This document shows, piece after piece, positions 22,519-33,053 of a stretch of 64,000 nucleotides of DNA. The notes beneath the pieces are model-generated. The model did not search any database, was not told the DNA's origin, and saw nothing but the letters and a program-made list of their open reading frames with translations. The position numbers and the translations under genes are program-made. The stretch comes from Canna indica (taxonomy: Eukaryota; Streptophyta; Magnoliopsida; Zingiberales; Cannaceae): positions 44,803,501 to 44,867,500 of the forward strand of contig CP136898.1 in NCBI GenBank assembly GCA_034359265.1, given 5' to 3'. Position 1 is the first letter of the stretch, and every line of letters begins with the position of its first letter.

Positions 22519-23421
22519 CACAACAAGAAATTAAACAGATACCAGTGACGAATTTTTCGTCACTGATGCTTGAAAATCCGTCACTGAAGGGTATCAGTGA
22601 TGGAAATTTCTGTCACAAAGTTCGTCGTTGAAAGCCTCGTGGCTAATGCTCTATTTTCTCTTCAGTGACGGATGTGTTTGTCACAAAAATTTATGACGGA
22701 AAGATTTCTGTCACAAAATTCGTTACTGATATCGATGATCGAAAATAAATTTTTCGTCACTAATTAATATACTATAATTATGATCACCTACGCATAAAAA
22801 ATCTGTCAATTATAATAATATATAATAATATAATATAATATAATATAATATAATTATTTATACTTTTACAATGTTTTTAAGAAATTTATAAAAGATAAGA
22901 TAGTATGATAGTAAACTTTTAGGTCTCACGAGATATCAATTTATAAAATTTAAGAAAATTAGGAGAAAAAAATTAATCCATATGGGAATAACAAAGTTAT
23001 ATTTATGAAGGTTAAGAATAAGTAAAAAATAACTTTAACCAATGTGGGACTAAACATGATAAATTTTACTTTAATAATATTTAGTTTAATTTTGTGATGG
23101 ATTTCTTCCATCATTGATCTCTCACTATTATGTGGTGGATCAGTGATAGATATGTGACAGAAATGAAAAAAAAATTCAATGACGGATTAGTGTCGGAATA
23201 TTAGTGACTAAAATGAAATCAATCACAATTCTAGCGCTGATGTTATTTATTAAAAATTCAAGGCCAAATTGATCAAAAATTTTATGATGTTTTCATCACA
23301 AATCCATCATTGTTTTGAAAAAAAAAGAGTTCATTTCACGCTGTCACAAATCCGTCATAATTTGTGACGGATTTTAGCCGTCACTAAAATTTCGTCATTG
23401 ATTCTCATTTTTCTTGTAGTG
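22519..23421. mobile_element. Small non-autonomous CACTA (En/Spm-type) element
   Basis: The right end reads TTTTTCTTGTAGTG (23408-23421), the reverse complement of the classic CACTACAAGAAAAA terminus. The left end CACAACAAGAAA (22519-22530) is the same with one change. Between them are many subterminal copies of GTGACGGA/TCCGTCAC in both orientations, the usual transposase-binding repeats of CACTA elements, and an AT-rich core with TAATA runs (22805-22850). The 3-base flanks are AAT and AAC, an imperfect TSD. There is no coding capacity, so it depended on a partner. Confidence 0.8.
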
Positions 23422-23477
23422 AACTATTGCCCAGTGTTGTACCTCAAAAATATGCAAAATGAATGAACCCCTAAAAA

Positions 23478-23860
23478 TAAGACACATGTTTGTGGATATC
23501 CATGAGTTTCAAAGTGTTTTAAGATAGTATTCCATACAAGAGGAATTAACATTCTTTGGGTTAAAATGAGACGATACAAGACAATTATTTGTGAATATCC
23601 AAATTGCCTTTGGAGATTACATATTTTATTGACCCTTGACGGGAAGACATTCATGATAAATACAACACATAGATGTGTGAGACTTGGAAGTCTACAAGCT
23701 AACTCTAGTATCTAAGTGAGGAATTGAATATGAACCCCCAAGATGGGATATGATGCAATGAGGCGTGCTTTATAAAAGAAGTTTGATGTTGAATATAGTG
23801 ATATACAATTGTATTTAGCAAGAAGGAAAGTAAAAAAAGGAAGCATAAAGTAATCATGTT
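23478..23860 (+). pseudogene. MULE (MuDR-type) transposase N-terminal remnant
   Basis: Forward frames read VDIHEFQSVLR*YSIQEE, then after a frameshift ICEYPNCLWRLHILL, DGKTFMINTTHRCVR and, after stops, KMGYDAMRRAL*KKFDVEYS and QLYLARRKV. This order (short N-terminal helix, C-x4-C-W-R block, K-T-F-x-I, HxC, then the Y-x-A-M-R and YxARRK segments) is that of the MuDR DNA-binding region that precedes the catalytic domain. At least four stops and a frameshift are present. The catalytic D-D-E part and terminal inverted repeats are not seen. Confidence 0.6.
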
Positions 23861-24200
23861 AAGTCATATGGATTGTTGCTTGCATAAGTTAAGCCTCTAA
23901 CAAGTATTTTTGAAATCAAATGTATGTAGTTTTGAAATTAGGAGATGGTAGCACAAAGGAGGTGGAGATAGGGCAACATACTCAAATTAGAATTTTAGGA
24001 TTGAGTCTTTAATACCATACATGTATATAGCCAAAGGTGGCAATGGATTATGCCTAGGTAGGCTCATTGTCTGTTGTGTTGTACTAGGGATGGCTCATTT
24101 CCAAGGGGGTGGATCAGCCCGACACGAGCGAGGCCCGACCCTTCAAGCTCAGGCTAGCCCAATGCCAGGCTACGCTAGTGCTGGCCTTCTGAGCTCGGCA
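23861..24200. other. Unassigned spacer
   Basis: The sequence is AT-rich up to 24080, then a GC-rich stretch with GCCCGA/GGCTAGCCC words (24110-24200) abuts the Tat reverse-transcriptase fragment. I see no gene. Confidence 0.4.
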
Positions 24201-24207
24201 TGCGTAC

Positions 24208-24849
24208 CTAAGGGACGAGCTTGTCGACGTACACTTCCATGTTGCGATGGATTTGTTTCTCGAAAATTTTATTCATTAGGCGTTGATATGTGGCTCCTGC
24301 GTTTTTAAGCCCGAATGGCATTACCTTGTAACAGAAGTTTGCACGTTCAGTGATGAAAGTCATTCTTTCTTCATCATCCGGGTGCATCCGAATTTGATTG
24401 TAGCCTGAATAGGCGTCCATGAAGCTTAAATATTGGTATACCGAGGAGCCATCGACGAGTTCGTCAATGCTCGGCAACGGGTAAGAATCCTTTAGGCAGG
24501 CTTTATTGAGGTCGGTGAAGTCGACACACATCCGCCACTTTCCCGAGTATTTTTTTACCATTACAACATTTGTGAGCCATATTGTACATCGAATCTCTTT
24601 GATGAACTTTGCCTTTAGTGGCTTCTTGGTCTCTTCGAGGGATGCATGTTGTCGCTTGATTCCGAGCTTTCTTTTCTTTTGAGCAACAAGTTTGACCCGG
24701 GGGTCGATAGCCAATTTGTGGCAGATGACTTGGGGATCAATCCCTGGCATGTCGGCCGGCATCCATGCGAAGAGGTCGGTGTTGTTTCTGAGTAAAGTGC
24801 GGAGTTGAGCTTTGAGCTCATTGGGGAGGTGTGCTCCTACACAAGTCAC
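24208..24849 (-). pseudogene. Tat A reverse transcriptase fragment
   Basis: A 213-codon open frame covers the start of a Ty3/Gypsy reverse transcriptase. Motifs in order are NELKAQLRTLL, DLFAWMPADMPGIDP, the linker QKKRKLG, WRMCVDFTDLNKAC, YPLPSIDELVD, FMDAYSGYNQI (first catalytic Asp in FMDAYSG), MPFGLKNAGATYQRLMN and MEVYVDKLV. The catalytic YVDD is reduced to YVDK: one Asp codon is gone and Met replaced by Lys, and a stop follows two residues later. The thumb, RNase H and integrase are absent. It is the longest open frame of the Tat fragments, yet certainly inactive. Confidence 0.85.
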
Positions 24850-25168
24850 TTATTCGGGGCATGTCCCAGTTTGCACAAGTTCCAAGTCGTCGATGGGCTG
24901 GGGCCGCTCTTGGATGTCTCCCTTGGGATCCAAGTCTGAGATTCGCGGTTGGGGTTTGACCAGCTAGAGCTTCAGGCATTGGTTGTAGCATGCACGGGCT
25001 TCCCTCTGATCTACATGAATTACTCTTATCTCTGTCTCCGAGATAATGAACTTGATGGGGAGGTGGGGGGTCGATACAACGGCTCCCAAGTTATTCAAGG
25101 AAGGTCAACCCAAGATCATATGGTAGGAACTTATGCGACGAGGAACTGTATGTCTATCGTCCTTATCC

Positions 25169-25372
25169 CTAGTGGGGAGTCGAATGTTGTGGCCAACCAT
25201 AAATAGCCTTTGCGTCCACATGGTCTCGTGAGAAACTGACAAGTTCTCCGTGGTACGAGTGTAGCAAATCTTCGCTGATACTCATCTTTTTGAGTGTTGG
25301 GTAGAAGAGGACGTTGGCTGAACTACCTTGATCTACCAAGATTTTCCTGGCAAGGAAATCAGCAGTGATCAT
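25169..25372 (-). pseudogene. Tat A aspartic protease fragment
   Basis: The frame contains ILVDQGSSANVLFYPTL, the Gypsy protease active-site region in which the usual D-(S/T)-G is D-Q-G, followed by MSISEDLLHSYHGELVSF. Downstream words (MILG*PSLNNLGAVVS) continue in other frames up to the reverse transcriptase start at 24849. Stops and frameshifts separate the pieces. Confidence 0.7.
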
Positions 25373-25736
25373 AGAAATAATGATTGGATCATGTAAATTT
25401 CTGTTAACTCCCTGAAAGTCAGTATCATAAAAAGATTACTGGGGTGGGCGTGCGTAGCCCCTACGGCCGAGTCGCCTCTTTGACAGTCATGATAGCCAGG
25501 GATGGTTGTTTTTCAGTATTGTTTTCTTTGGCAAATCCTCCTGTAATGTAGTCGATGACTCCCCAAATGTCAGGATGAGGTTGCTCAGTCCCAGAGTCAT
25601 CGTAGTTACCTGTGTCATTAGGTGATGGTGTCTTATTAGGACTTCGGTGTCGCCGGTGGTTCCAACGACTTCGACTGCGGCTCCGGGCATGCTGGATGTA
25701 GTGGTCGAGATGACCTTCTATGATTAGGCATTCAAT

Positions 25737-26210
25737 CTAATCATGGAGGACCACACATTCTTCGGTGGTATGTCCATAAGCTCGTTGAAATTCACACCTC
25801 TTGCTCTTATCGCCTTTGAATGGAGGCTTTAACCATTTGGAGCTGTTAGGGGGTCTAAGCTGCTGCTGGTGGTAGACTTCTTGTAGGAGGGTTTCTCTCC
25901 TGGTGTTAAGAGGTGTGTACTTTTCATATCGAGCGTGTGGGCGGGGTGATGACCTCAGTCGTCCTCCAGTATCTTGTTTGTGGCGATCGCGGTCTTCGCT
26001 TTTTCTGTCGGCCCTTCTGAGTTTTTTTTTGTCGTTGGGAGCAATTTTGATGTTTTGCGAATCGGCATTTTTGGCCCCACAGAGTTCTTCCATCTCTATG
26101 AAACTGACAGCCATCTCCTGGAACTCGGTCATATCCTTGGGCTTCATTAGGGTGATCTGGTCGGTAAAGTATCCGGGCTTCAGCCCGTACTTGATGGAGT
26201 AGAGCTCGAT
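25737..26210 (-). pseudogene. Tat A gag C-terminal part
   Basis: The minus-strand frame from about 26210 reads SIKYGLKP, KPKDMTEFQEMAVSFIEMEE, a Lys/Arg-rich linker (RRADRKSEDRDRHKQ) and the nucleocapsid-like motif CEFQRAYGHTTEECVVLHD, as in Tat gag proteins. It ends at a stop at 25737. The N-terminal half of gag is missing because of the fusion with Tat B. The same segment is duplicated in Tat B and, in forward orientation, Tat C. Confidence 0.75.
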
Positions 26211-26640
26211 GAATTTCGCCTTTAGTAGCTTCCCGAACTCTTCAAGGGATGCATGTTGTCGCTATATGTGGCTGATGACTTGGGAATCTATCTCTGGCAT
26301 GTCGGCTGGTGTCCATGCGAAGAGGTTGGCGTTGGTTCTTTGTAGAGTGTTGAGATGAGCACTCGTTGGGGAGGTGTGCTCCCACATAAGTTACTTGTTC
26401 GGTGGATGTCCCAATTTGCACAAGTTCTATGTCGTCGGTGGGCTAGGGCCGCTCTTGGATGTCTCCCTTGGGATCCAGGTCTGAGATTCATGGTTGGGGT
26501 TCAATCAGCCTTAACTTCAGGCATTCATTGTAGCACACCTGGGCCTCCTGCTGGTCTACAAGAACTGCTCCTACCTCTGTCTCCAAGATAGGGAACTTGA
26601 TGGCGAGATGGGGGATCGATACGATGGCTCCCAAGTTATT

Positions 26641-26982
26641 TCAAGAGGGTCGGCCCAAGATTATGTGATAGGGACTTGCGCAATGAACAAAGAGGAACTC
26701 CACATCTATCATCTTTGTCCCTAGTGGAGAGCCAAACGTTGTGGCCAAGCATAAGTAGCCTTTGATGTCTACGGGGTCTCCTGAGAAGCTAACAAGTTCT
26801 TCATGGTACGGGTGTAGCGAATCTTCGCCGATACTCATCTTTTCGAGTGTTAGGTAGACGAGGACGTTGGCTGAACTCCCCTGACCTACCAAGACTTTCC
26901 TAACAAGGAAACCAACAGTGGTTACAAAAATAACAACAGGGTCATATAGGTTTTCTATCAATTTCCTGAGAGTCAGTATCAT
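26641..26982 (-). pseudogene. Tat B aspartic protease
   Basis: A 113-codon frame has VLVGQGSSANVLVYLTL, where the catalytic Asp of D-x-G is replaced by Gly, then MSIGEDSLHPYHEELVSF and VDIKGYLCLATTFG, and ends with ASPYHIILGRPS followed by a stop. Continuing frames read NNLGAIVSIPHLAIKFP and KVCYNECLK-like words, the usual Tat link to reverse transcriptase. Loss of the active-site Asp means no protease function. Confidence 0.75.
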
Positions 26983-28222
26983 AGAAAGATATTACTGGGG
27001 TGGGCATGTGTAGCCCTTGCGGTCGAGTTGTGTCATCGATGATCATGACGGTCTGGGATGATTGTGATCCGGAATTGCCTTCTCCGGTAAATCCACCGAA
27101 AATGTAATCAATGACTCCCCAGATGTTGGGATGAAGCTGTTCGGTGTTAGAGTCATCAAGGTTGTTTGTGTCATTGGGCGCTGATGCTACATTGGGACTT
27201 TGATGCCGTCGGTGGTTCCACCGGCCTCGGTTGCGACTCTGGATGTGCCGGATGTAATGGCCAAGGCGACCTTCTCTGATTAGGTGCTTAATCTGATCGT
27301 TGAGGACCATACATTCTTCGGTGGTATTGTCGGTAGGTTCGGTGAAATTCACACCTCTTGCTTTTGTCGCCTTTGTATGAAGGTTTTAACCTTTTAGGGC
27401 TATTAGGGGTCTGAGCAACTATAGGTGGTAGGTATCTTGCAAGATGGTCTCTCTCGTGGTGTTTGAGATGTGTGTACCTTTCATATCGGGCATTCGGGCG
27501 AGGTGATGACCTCGTCCTTTTGTTCTTACTTTGTTCGTGATGGGCGCGGTCTTCGACGTTGTTTTTGAAGTTCTATCTATATATTGGCCTTTCTGGCCTC
27601 TTGGAGTTCATCCATCTCTATAAAGCTAGTAGCTATCTCCTGGAACTCGACCATATCCTTTGGCTTTGTCAGGGCGATTTTGCCGGCAAAGTGTTTGAGC
27701 TTCAACCCGAATTTGATGGAGAAGAATTCGACTCCGGTGTATTGCAGGATCGCTCGTACCATTGTAGGGTATTAGAGTAGTGGGCAACTTGCTCTTCAAT
27801 CAGAGGCTTGTTGCCATTATGTGTTCGATGAAAGGTCCCATGTCAATATGGAGGGCAATCACGGCTTCCCTGGCTTTGGAGTCCTTCTCCTTTTCCTGAC
27901 GGAGGTGCTAGAGACCTCATCTCAAAGGATGAAAACTAGTCTCCTCCTTTTCGAGTGGTTGCTTTCTTCCTGCTCTGAGCGGCGTCGTTCGTGGTAAGCT
28001 GGGAGTTGTCCTTGGGATTGTGTTCTCGACCTGGGCTGCTAACTGTTGGTTCTTCTCTTCCAAGTCATTTATCAGACGCTTGGGTTCTTTTGCGGGAGGC
28101 TGGATTATTGTCGGAGCGTCGTTCCTTGCTGTTTCAAAGTCACTAGGTTGCTGACAATCGTCGCCGTTTGGTCGTTGTCGTTGGCGTGTAGTGGCGGTCC
28201 TTTGCCTTTGGGTTCCAACCAT
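26942..28222 (-). pseudogene. Tat B gag
   Basis: The start MVGTQRQRTATTRQRQRP at 28222 lies 26 bp inside the primer site, as expected for Gypsy gag. A coiled segment (LINDLEEKNQQLAAQVE) follows. After stops come PYNGTSDPAIH (the Y-x-G-T-x-D-P of retrotransposon gag), VEFFSIKFGLKLKHFAGKIALTKPKD, MVEFQEIATSFIEMDEL and, in the frame 27352-26942, NTTEECMVLNDQIKHLI with a Gly/Asn/Ser-rich tail. The zinc-knuckle Cys and His upstream of EEC are lost. Several stops and frameshifts occur. Confidence 0.75.
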
Positions 28223-28247
28223 TGTAGGGGAGGTAAGCTTTATTCGG

Positions 28248-28264
28248 CCCCAATGTGGGCGCCA
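28248..28264 (-). promoter_or_regulatory. Primer binding site of Tat B
   Basis: The reverse complement reads TGGCGCCCACATTGGGG, the TGGCGCC-type primer site common in plant Tat elements. It is separated by two bases from the LTR edge at 28267 (TGTTCCTAC). Confidence 0.7.
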
Positions 28265-28266
28265 AA

Positions 28267-28423
28267 TGTTCCTACTTAAGGATCAGAGTAGTCGGGTCCA
28301 GCTCAGTGTCTCTCCTGAGATGCAACTATAGCGGGGGGGGGGGCAGCAAAAAACACTCCGACGCTCAAGTTAGTCAGAGTCCAAGGCAGAGGTAACAAAA
28401 TATGGAACTTAGGGTACTTGAGG
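28267..28423 (-). repeat. Tat B 5' LTR, inner part, cut by Z
   Basis: It begins TGTTCCTACTTAAGG next to the primer site. A G-run lies at 28332-28342. It is interrupted after TTGAGG by the Z solo LTR; its continuation beyond 33416 (TGAGGCGTGTCATG...) has no recognisable far end. Confidence 0.55.
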
Positions 28424-31040
28424 TGTCACGCCTCAAACTCAGGGTCACGTGCCCGACCAGGGTATACGTGCCTATACCCTGCAGCCTAACTCATGCACAT
28501 GCCAACTCACAAAAGATAGCGGAAAAAAACAACAGTTTCATTTATAAAGAGAACCAGAGACAAAATTCATTAAACAATATAGTTTATGTCAAAAGCTCGA
28601 GTGCGAAATAAAATGAATCAAAGAGTATCAGTACTGATATTTAAATAAAATATGAATAAAAATATGAATGTCCCCACGGGTCTACAACTCCAAAATATCA
28701 AAATAAAAGTGCATTACAAACTACTACAGACTTGACTACGACCCCTAACTAGGACTACTATGAGATCATGTGGCTCATCTGCCCTCCAGCTGCGACAAGT
28801 GCTCCAGCCCACCTCACTGGTCAAGCTCTGCAAAATAAAATATGGAACTTAGGGTACTTGAGGTGTCACGCCTCAAACTCAGGGTCACGTGCCCGACCAG
28901 GGTATACGTGCCTATACCCTGCAGCCTAACTCATGCACATGCCAACTCATAAAATATAGCAGAAAAAAACAACAGTTTTATTTATAAAGAGAAACATAGA
29001 CAAATTTCATTAAACAATATAGTTTATGTCAAAAGCTCGAGTGCGAAATAAAATGAATCAAAGAGTATCAGTACTGATATTTAAATAAAATATGAATAAA
29101 AATGTGAATGTCCCCACGGGTCTATAACTCCAAAATACCAAAATAAAAGTGCATTACAAACTACTACAGACTTGACTACGACCCCTAACTAGGACTACTA
29201 TGAGATCATGTGGCTCATCTGCCCTCCAGCTGCACCAAGTGCTCCAGCCCACCTCATTGGTCAAGCTCTGCAAAATAAAATATGGAACTTAGGGTACTTG
29301 AGGTGTCACGCCTCAAACTCAGGGTCACGTGCCCGACTAGGGTATACATGCCTATACCCTGCAGCCTAACTCATGCACATGCCAACTCACAAAAGATAGC
29401 GGAAAAAAACAACAGTTTTATTTATAAAGAGAAACAGAGACAAATTTCATTAAACAATATAGTTTATGTCAAAAGCTCGAGTGCGAAATAAAATGAATCA
29501 AAGAGTATCAGTACTGATATTTAAATAAAATATGAATAAAAATATGAATGTCCCCACGGGTCTACAACTCCAAAATACCAAAATAAAAGTGCATTACAAA
29601 CTACTACAGACTTGACTACGACCCCTAACTAGGACTACTATGAGATCATGTGGCTCATCTGCCCTCCAGCTGCGCCAAGTGCTCCAGCCCACCTCACTGG
29701 TCAAGCTCTGCAAAATAAAATATGGAACTTAGGGTACTTGAGGTGTCACGCCTCAAACTCAGGGTCACGTGTCCGACCAGGGTATACGTGCCTATACCCT
29801 GCAGCCTAACTCATGCACATGCCAACTCACAAAAGATAGCGGAAAAAAACAACAGTTTTATTTATAAAGAGAAACATAGACAAATTTCATTAAACAATAT
29901 AGTTTATGTCAAAAGCTCGAGTGCGAAATAAAATGAATCAAAGAGTATCAGTACTGATATTTAAATAAAATATGAATAAAAATATGAATGTCACCACGGG
30001 TCTACAACTCCAAAATACCAAAATAAAAGTGCATTACAAACTACTACAGACTTGACTACGACCCCTAACTAGGACTACTATGAGATCATGTGGCTCATCT
30101 GCCCTCCAGCTGCACCAAGTGCTTCAGCCCACCTCACTGGTCAAGCTCTGCAAAATAAAATATGGAACTTAGGGTACTTGAGGTGTCACGCCTCAAACTC
30201 AGGGTCACGTGCCCGACCAGGGTATACGTGCCTATACCCTGCAGCCTAACTCATGCACATGCCAACTCACAAAAGATAGCGGAAAAAAACAACAATTTTA
30301 TTTATAAAGAGAAACAGAGACAAATTTCATTAAACAATATAGTTTATGTCAAAAGCTCGAGTGCGAAATAAAATGAATCAAAGAGTATCAGTACTGATAT
30401 TTAAATAAAATATGAATAAAAATATGAATGTCCCCACGGGTCTACAACTCCAAAATACCAAAATAAAAGTGCATTACAAACTACTACAGACTTGACTACG
30501 ACCCCTAACTAGGACTACTATGAGATCATGTGGCTCATCTGCCCTCCAGCTGCGCCAAGTGCTCCAGCCTACCTCACTGGTCAAGCTCTGCAAAATAAAA
30601 TATGGAACTTAGGGTACTTGAGGTGTCACGCCTCAAACTCAGGGTCACGTGCCCGACCAGGGTATACGTGCCTATACCCTGCAGCCTAACTCATGCACAT
30701 GCCAACTCACAAAAGATAGCGGAAAAAAACAACAGTTTTATTTATAAAGAGAAACAGAGACAAATTTCATTAAACAATATAGTTTATGTCAAAAGCTCGA
30801 GTGCGAAATAAAATGAATCAAAGAGTATCAGTACTGATATTTAAATAAAATATGAATAAAAATATGAATGTCCCCACGGGTCTACAACTCCAAAATACCA
30901 AAATAAAAGTGCATTACAAACTACTACAGACTTGACTACGACCCCTAACTAGGACTACTATGAGATCATGTGGCTCATCTGCCCTCCAGCTGCGCCAAGT
31001 GCTCCAGCCCACCTCACTGGTCAAGCTCTGCAAAATAAAA
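28401..31040 (-). repeat. Six exact 440-bp tandem units at the Z LTR edge
   Basis: The word ATGGAACTTAGGG occurs at 28402, 28842, 29282, 29722, 30162 and 30602, always 440 bp apart with no indels. Each unit is ~24 bp of outside flank (TATGGAACTTAGGGTACTTGAGG, including the TSD) plus the first ~416 bp of the Z LTR. The flank part appears once outside the array only at its left edge. Units differ by a handful of bases. The 69-residue frames in the units are by-products. Confidence 0.95.
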
Positions 31041-31270
31041 CAACGTCAATGGGTGAGTTCAAAAGAACTCAATGAGCGGTTCTACCAACCCCCACGAAAA
31101 TACAACACAGATAAGATGCGTAAAGCAAAACTCCTGACTCAAGCAGGAAAAGGTCACAAGGGATTGACCAGCTAACAGGCCATCTGGGCACCACTTGCCC
31201 GAAGGCATCCAACACCCAAACGGTGAAGATCAACAGGCCTAAGCCTACCATGCCCTAAGGCAACAACACA

Positions 31271-31582
31271 TACTAGGATAATCGGTAAGGCCCTCCGAAC
31301 TTATCCTAGTATAGAGAAACTCGGAGCAATCGGAAAGACCCTCCGAATTTGCTCCACGAGATGTGTAGGGACAATCGGGATTCGCCCATCCAAACTTGCC
31401 CCTTTAAGATATCACAGGAGTAATCGGGTAGGCCCACCGAACTTACCCCTTTAAGATATCACAAGAATAATCGGGTAGGCCCTCCGAACTTATTCCTTAA
31501 AACCACCTCGGGGATAATCGGGTAGGCCATTCGAACTTATCCCACGAGGCTAACTAGAACAGTCGGGATTTGCTCAACCGAA
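31271..31582. repeat. Array of seven hairpins with covarying stems in the Z LTR
   Basis: Seven units at intervals of ~45-50 bp each read (arm)TCGG-loop of about 9-CCGA-AC-(arm'). The outer arms differ between units but stay complementary: TACTAGGATAA/TTATCCTAGTA (31271-31311), GGAGCAA/TTGCTCC (31323-31355), GGGACAA/TTGCCCC (31368-31402), GGAGTAA/TTACCCC (31417-31449), GAATAA/TTATTC, GGGATAA/TTATCCC with CCTCG/CGAGG beyond, and GAACA/TGTTC. In unit 3 the inner arm is CCAA and in unit 6 it is TCGA. Two further small palindromes lie upstream (CCAG/CTGG and GGGC/GCCC, 31168-31200). Confidence 0.75.
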
Positions 31583-31593
31583 CTTGTTCCATA

Positions 31594-33053
31594 GATTGGG
31601 AATTAGCCATCCAATCTCCCGAGCCTAGCCCACAATCCGGCTCCTCAACGATCCTCTCCGTCATTCATAAAGATATGACGCAACATGACCTAAGTTAAGT
31701 CTCTTCTACGGTGTCTTGGAGGTGTCTTTATTGCAAAGCGTCTCAACACTCCAATACCCGACCCCAACTTCTAGACCCGTAATGTCATAACCCATATGGT
31801 TTTATTTCATGCATAAACTTTACTTGTTGGTTCATAACAGATTATGCTGACCATTTGCCCATTTTTAATTATGCGATTAAAATTAATATCATCAAGATTA
31901 GAGTTTTGTTTTAGGATTTTATTTTATCTTACTGTCGTGCCCAAAACTGATGTATCTAAACCGAATCAGGTATCCAAAGTGTGTCATACGTTTCCAAACT
32001 ATATTTTCTGATCGAAATGATAAATTACATGAATATGTTTAGATAAATATATACACCACAACAAGCATTTTAAAAACAGCACAGATTCATCATTCTCAGC
32101 ATGAAATTCTAGCAACATTAAATTTTCATCATAGTACGAAAATAAATCCGAAATTTACAAAAATTATATCCTTAATTATCATGAAAATAGAATACTAATC
32201 TTGAGATAAATCTCCCAAATTTCACAATCTTTAAATAAGGCTAACAAGCACCAACAACACCATAAACAAGAACAAACACCATGATCAAGAACCCATCTTT
32301 CAAGAACCTTCATGGCATCAACATCAAGATCCATATTTTGTAAAAGCGTGATTTTTCCAAAAATCACAGATTAAATACTTAGCATGCTTGAACATATAAG
32401 AACTCATTTTAATAAATAATTCAAGACATAAACTACAAGATAACCAAAATCTCTCACTTGGGCATTTCATCGAACACCTTGAGGGCACCCTTGCTCCACC
32501 CTTGGCCGAGCACCCCTATGGTCGTCCTAGGGCAGCCGAATCCCATAGGGAAGGATTTAGGGTCTCCTCAAACACGACAATCAAAAAGAATGGTGAAAAC
32601 TTGCGAGATCAACGGAAAATATTCACCGAAGAAAATATTCAAGATCAGCTTCAAGAATCCGAAGAAACCAAGAAAGAAGGAGGGTAAAACCACTCACCCG
32701 AATAGGAAAGATGATGAGAGGAGAAATTCCGGACAACGGCCCTCGAAATCAGCTTCAAAAGATGGCGGCTCGACTCAAGAAGGGGAAGAGGGGCGGCGGC
32801 TCCTCCTCAAGCCACCGACTTGAAGAGAGTGGAAGAGAGGGAAAAAGAGGGGTTGGCTCGGTGGCTCCTCTTGGCTCGGCTCCAAAGGGAAGGAAGGAGG
32901 AGAGAAAGGAGAAGGGAATGTATTTGGCGGCTAGCTCCAGGCGACTGGGCTTGGCGATTCCAAGAGAGAGGAAGGGAGGGGAGGCTGGCGGCTCCTCTCT
33001 TTTCCTGAATTAGCTTGTGCAGCTCCAATAGTGAGCCGCAAGCCCTAAGGGGG
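31594..33053 (-). other. Remainder of Z LTR
   Basis: AT-rich DNA (31750-32450) is followed by purine-rich, GC-richer DNA (32500-33000). It has frames on both strands but none with recognisable protein features. It is downstream of the Z TATA box on the Z strand and so would be R-U5 or leader. Confidence 0.55.

Larger units (their letters stand above)
24201..26210 (-). mobile_element. Tat A: Tat-lineage Ty3/Gypsy fragment
   Basis: On the minus strand, gag (from about 26210), protease (25372-25169) and reverse transcriptase (24849-24208) lie in normal Gypsy order. LTRs are missing. The left end stops inside reverse transcriptase. The right end stops at SIKYGLKP in gag, where it is fused to the reverse transcriptase start of Tat B. 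Sequence words such as TDLFAWMPADMPGIDP and CVDFTDLNKAC are typical of the plant Tat lineage (RIRE2-like). Confidence 0.85.
26211..28423 (-). mobile_element. Tat B: second Tat-lineage fragment with PBS and LTR start
   Basis: Minus-strand order from the right is: LTR inner end (28267 onward), primer site (28264-28248), gag start at 28222, broken gag to about 26990, protease (26982-26641) and the first part of reverse transcriptase (to about 26211). It is joined head-to-tail to Tat A inside both proteins: the reverse transcriptase word for GATGAATTTCGCC directly abuts gag CTTGATGGAGTAGAGCTC. A ~60-bp deletion lies near 26264. The LTR is interrupted by the Z solo LTR. Confidence 0.8.

Noticed and set aside
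28402..30811. Five repeated 69-residue frames, one per 440-bp unit
   Set aside because: They fall in an LTR-derived tandem repeat, antisense to the LTR, start in flank DNA and lack any protein feature; one unit has lost the frame by a single change.
31271..31311. Plant microRNA precursor (long perfect stem)
   Set aside because: The stem is only 11 bp plus an inner 4 bp, and it is one of seven tandem hairpins in an LTR.
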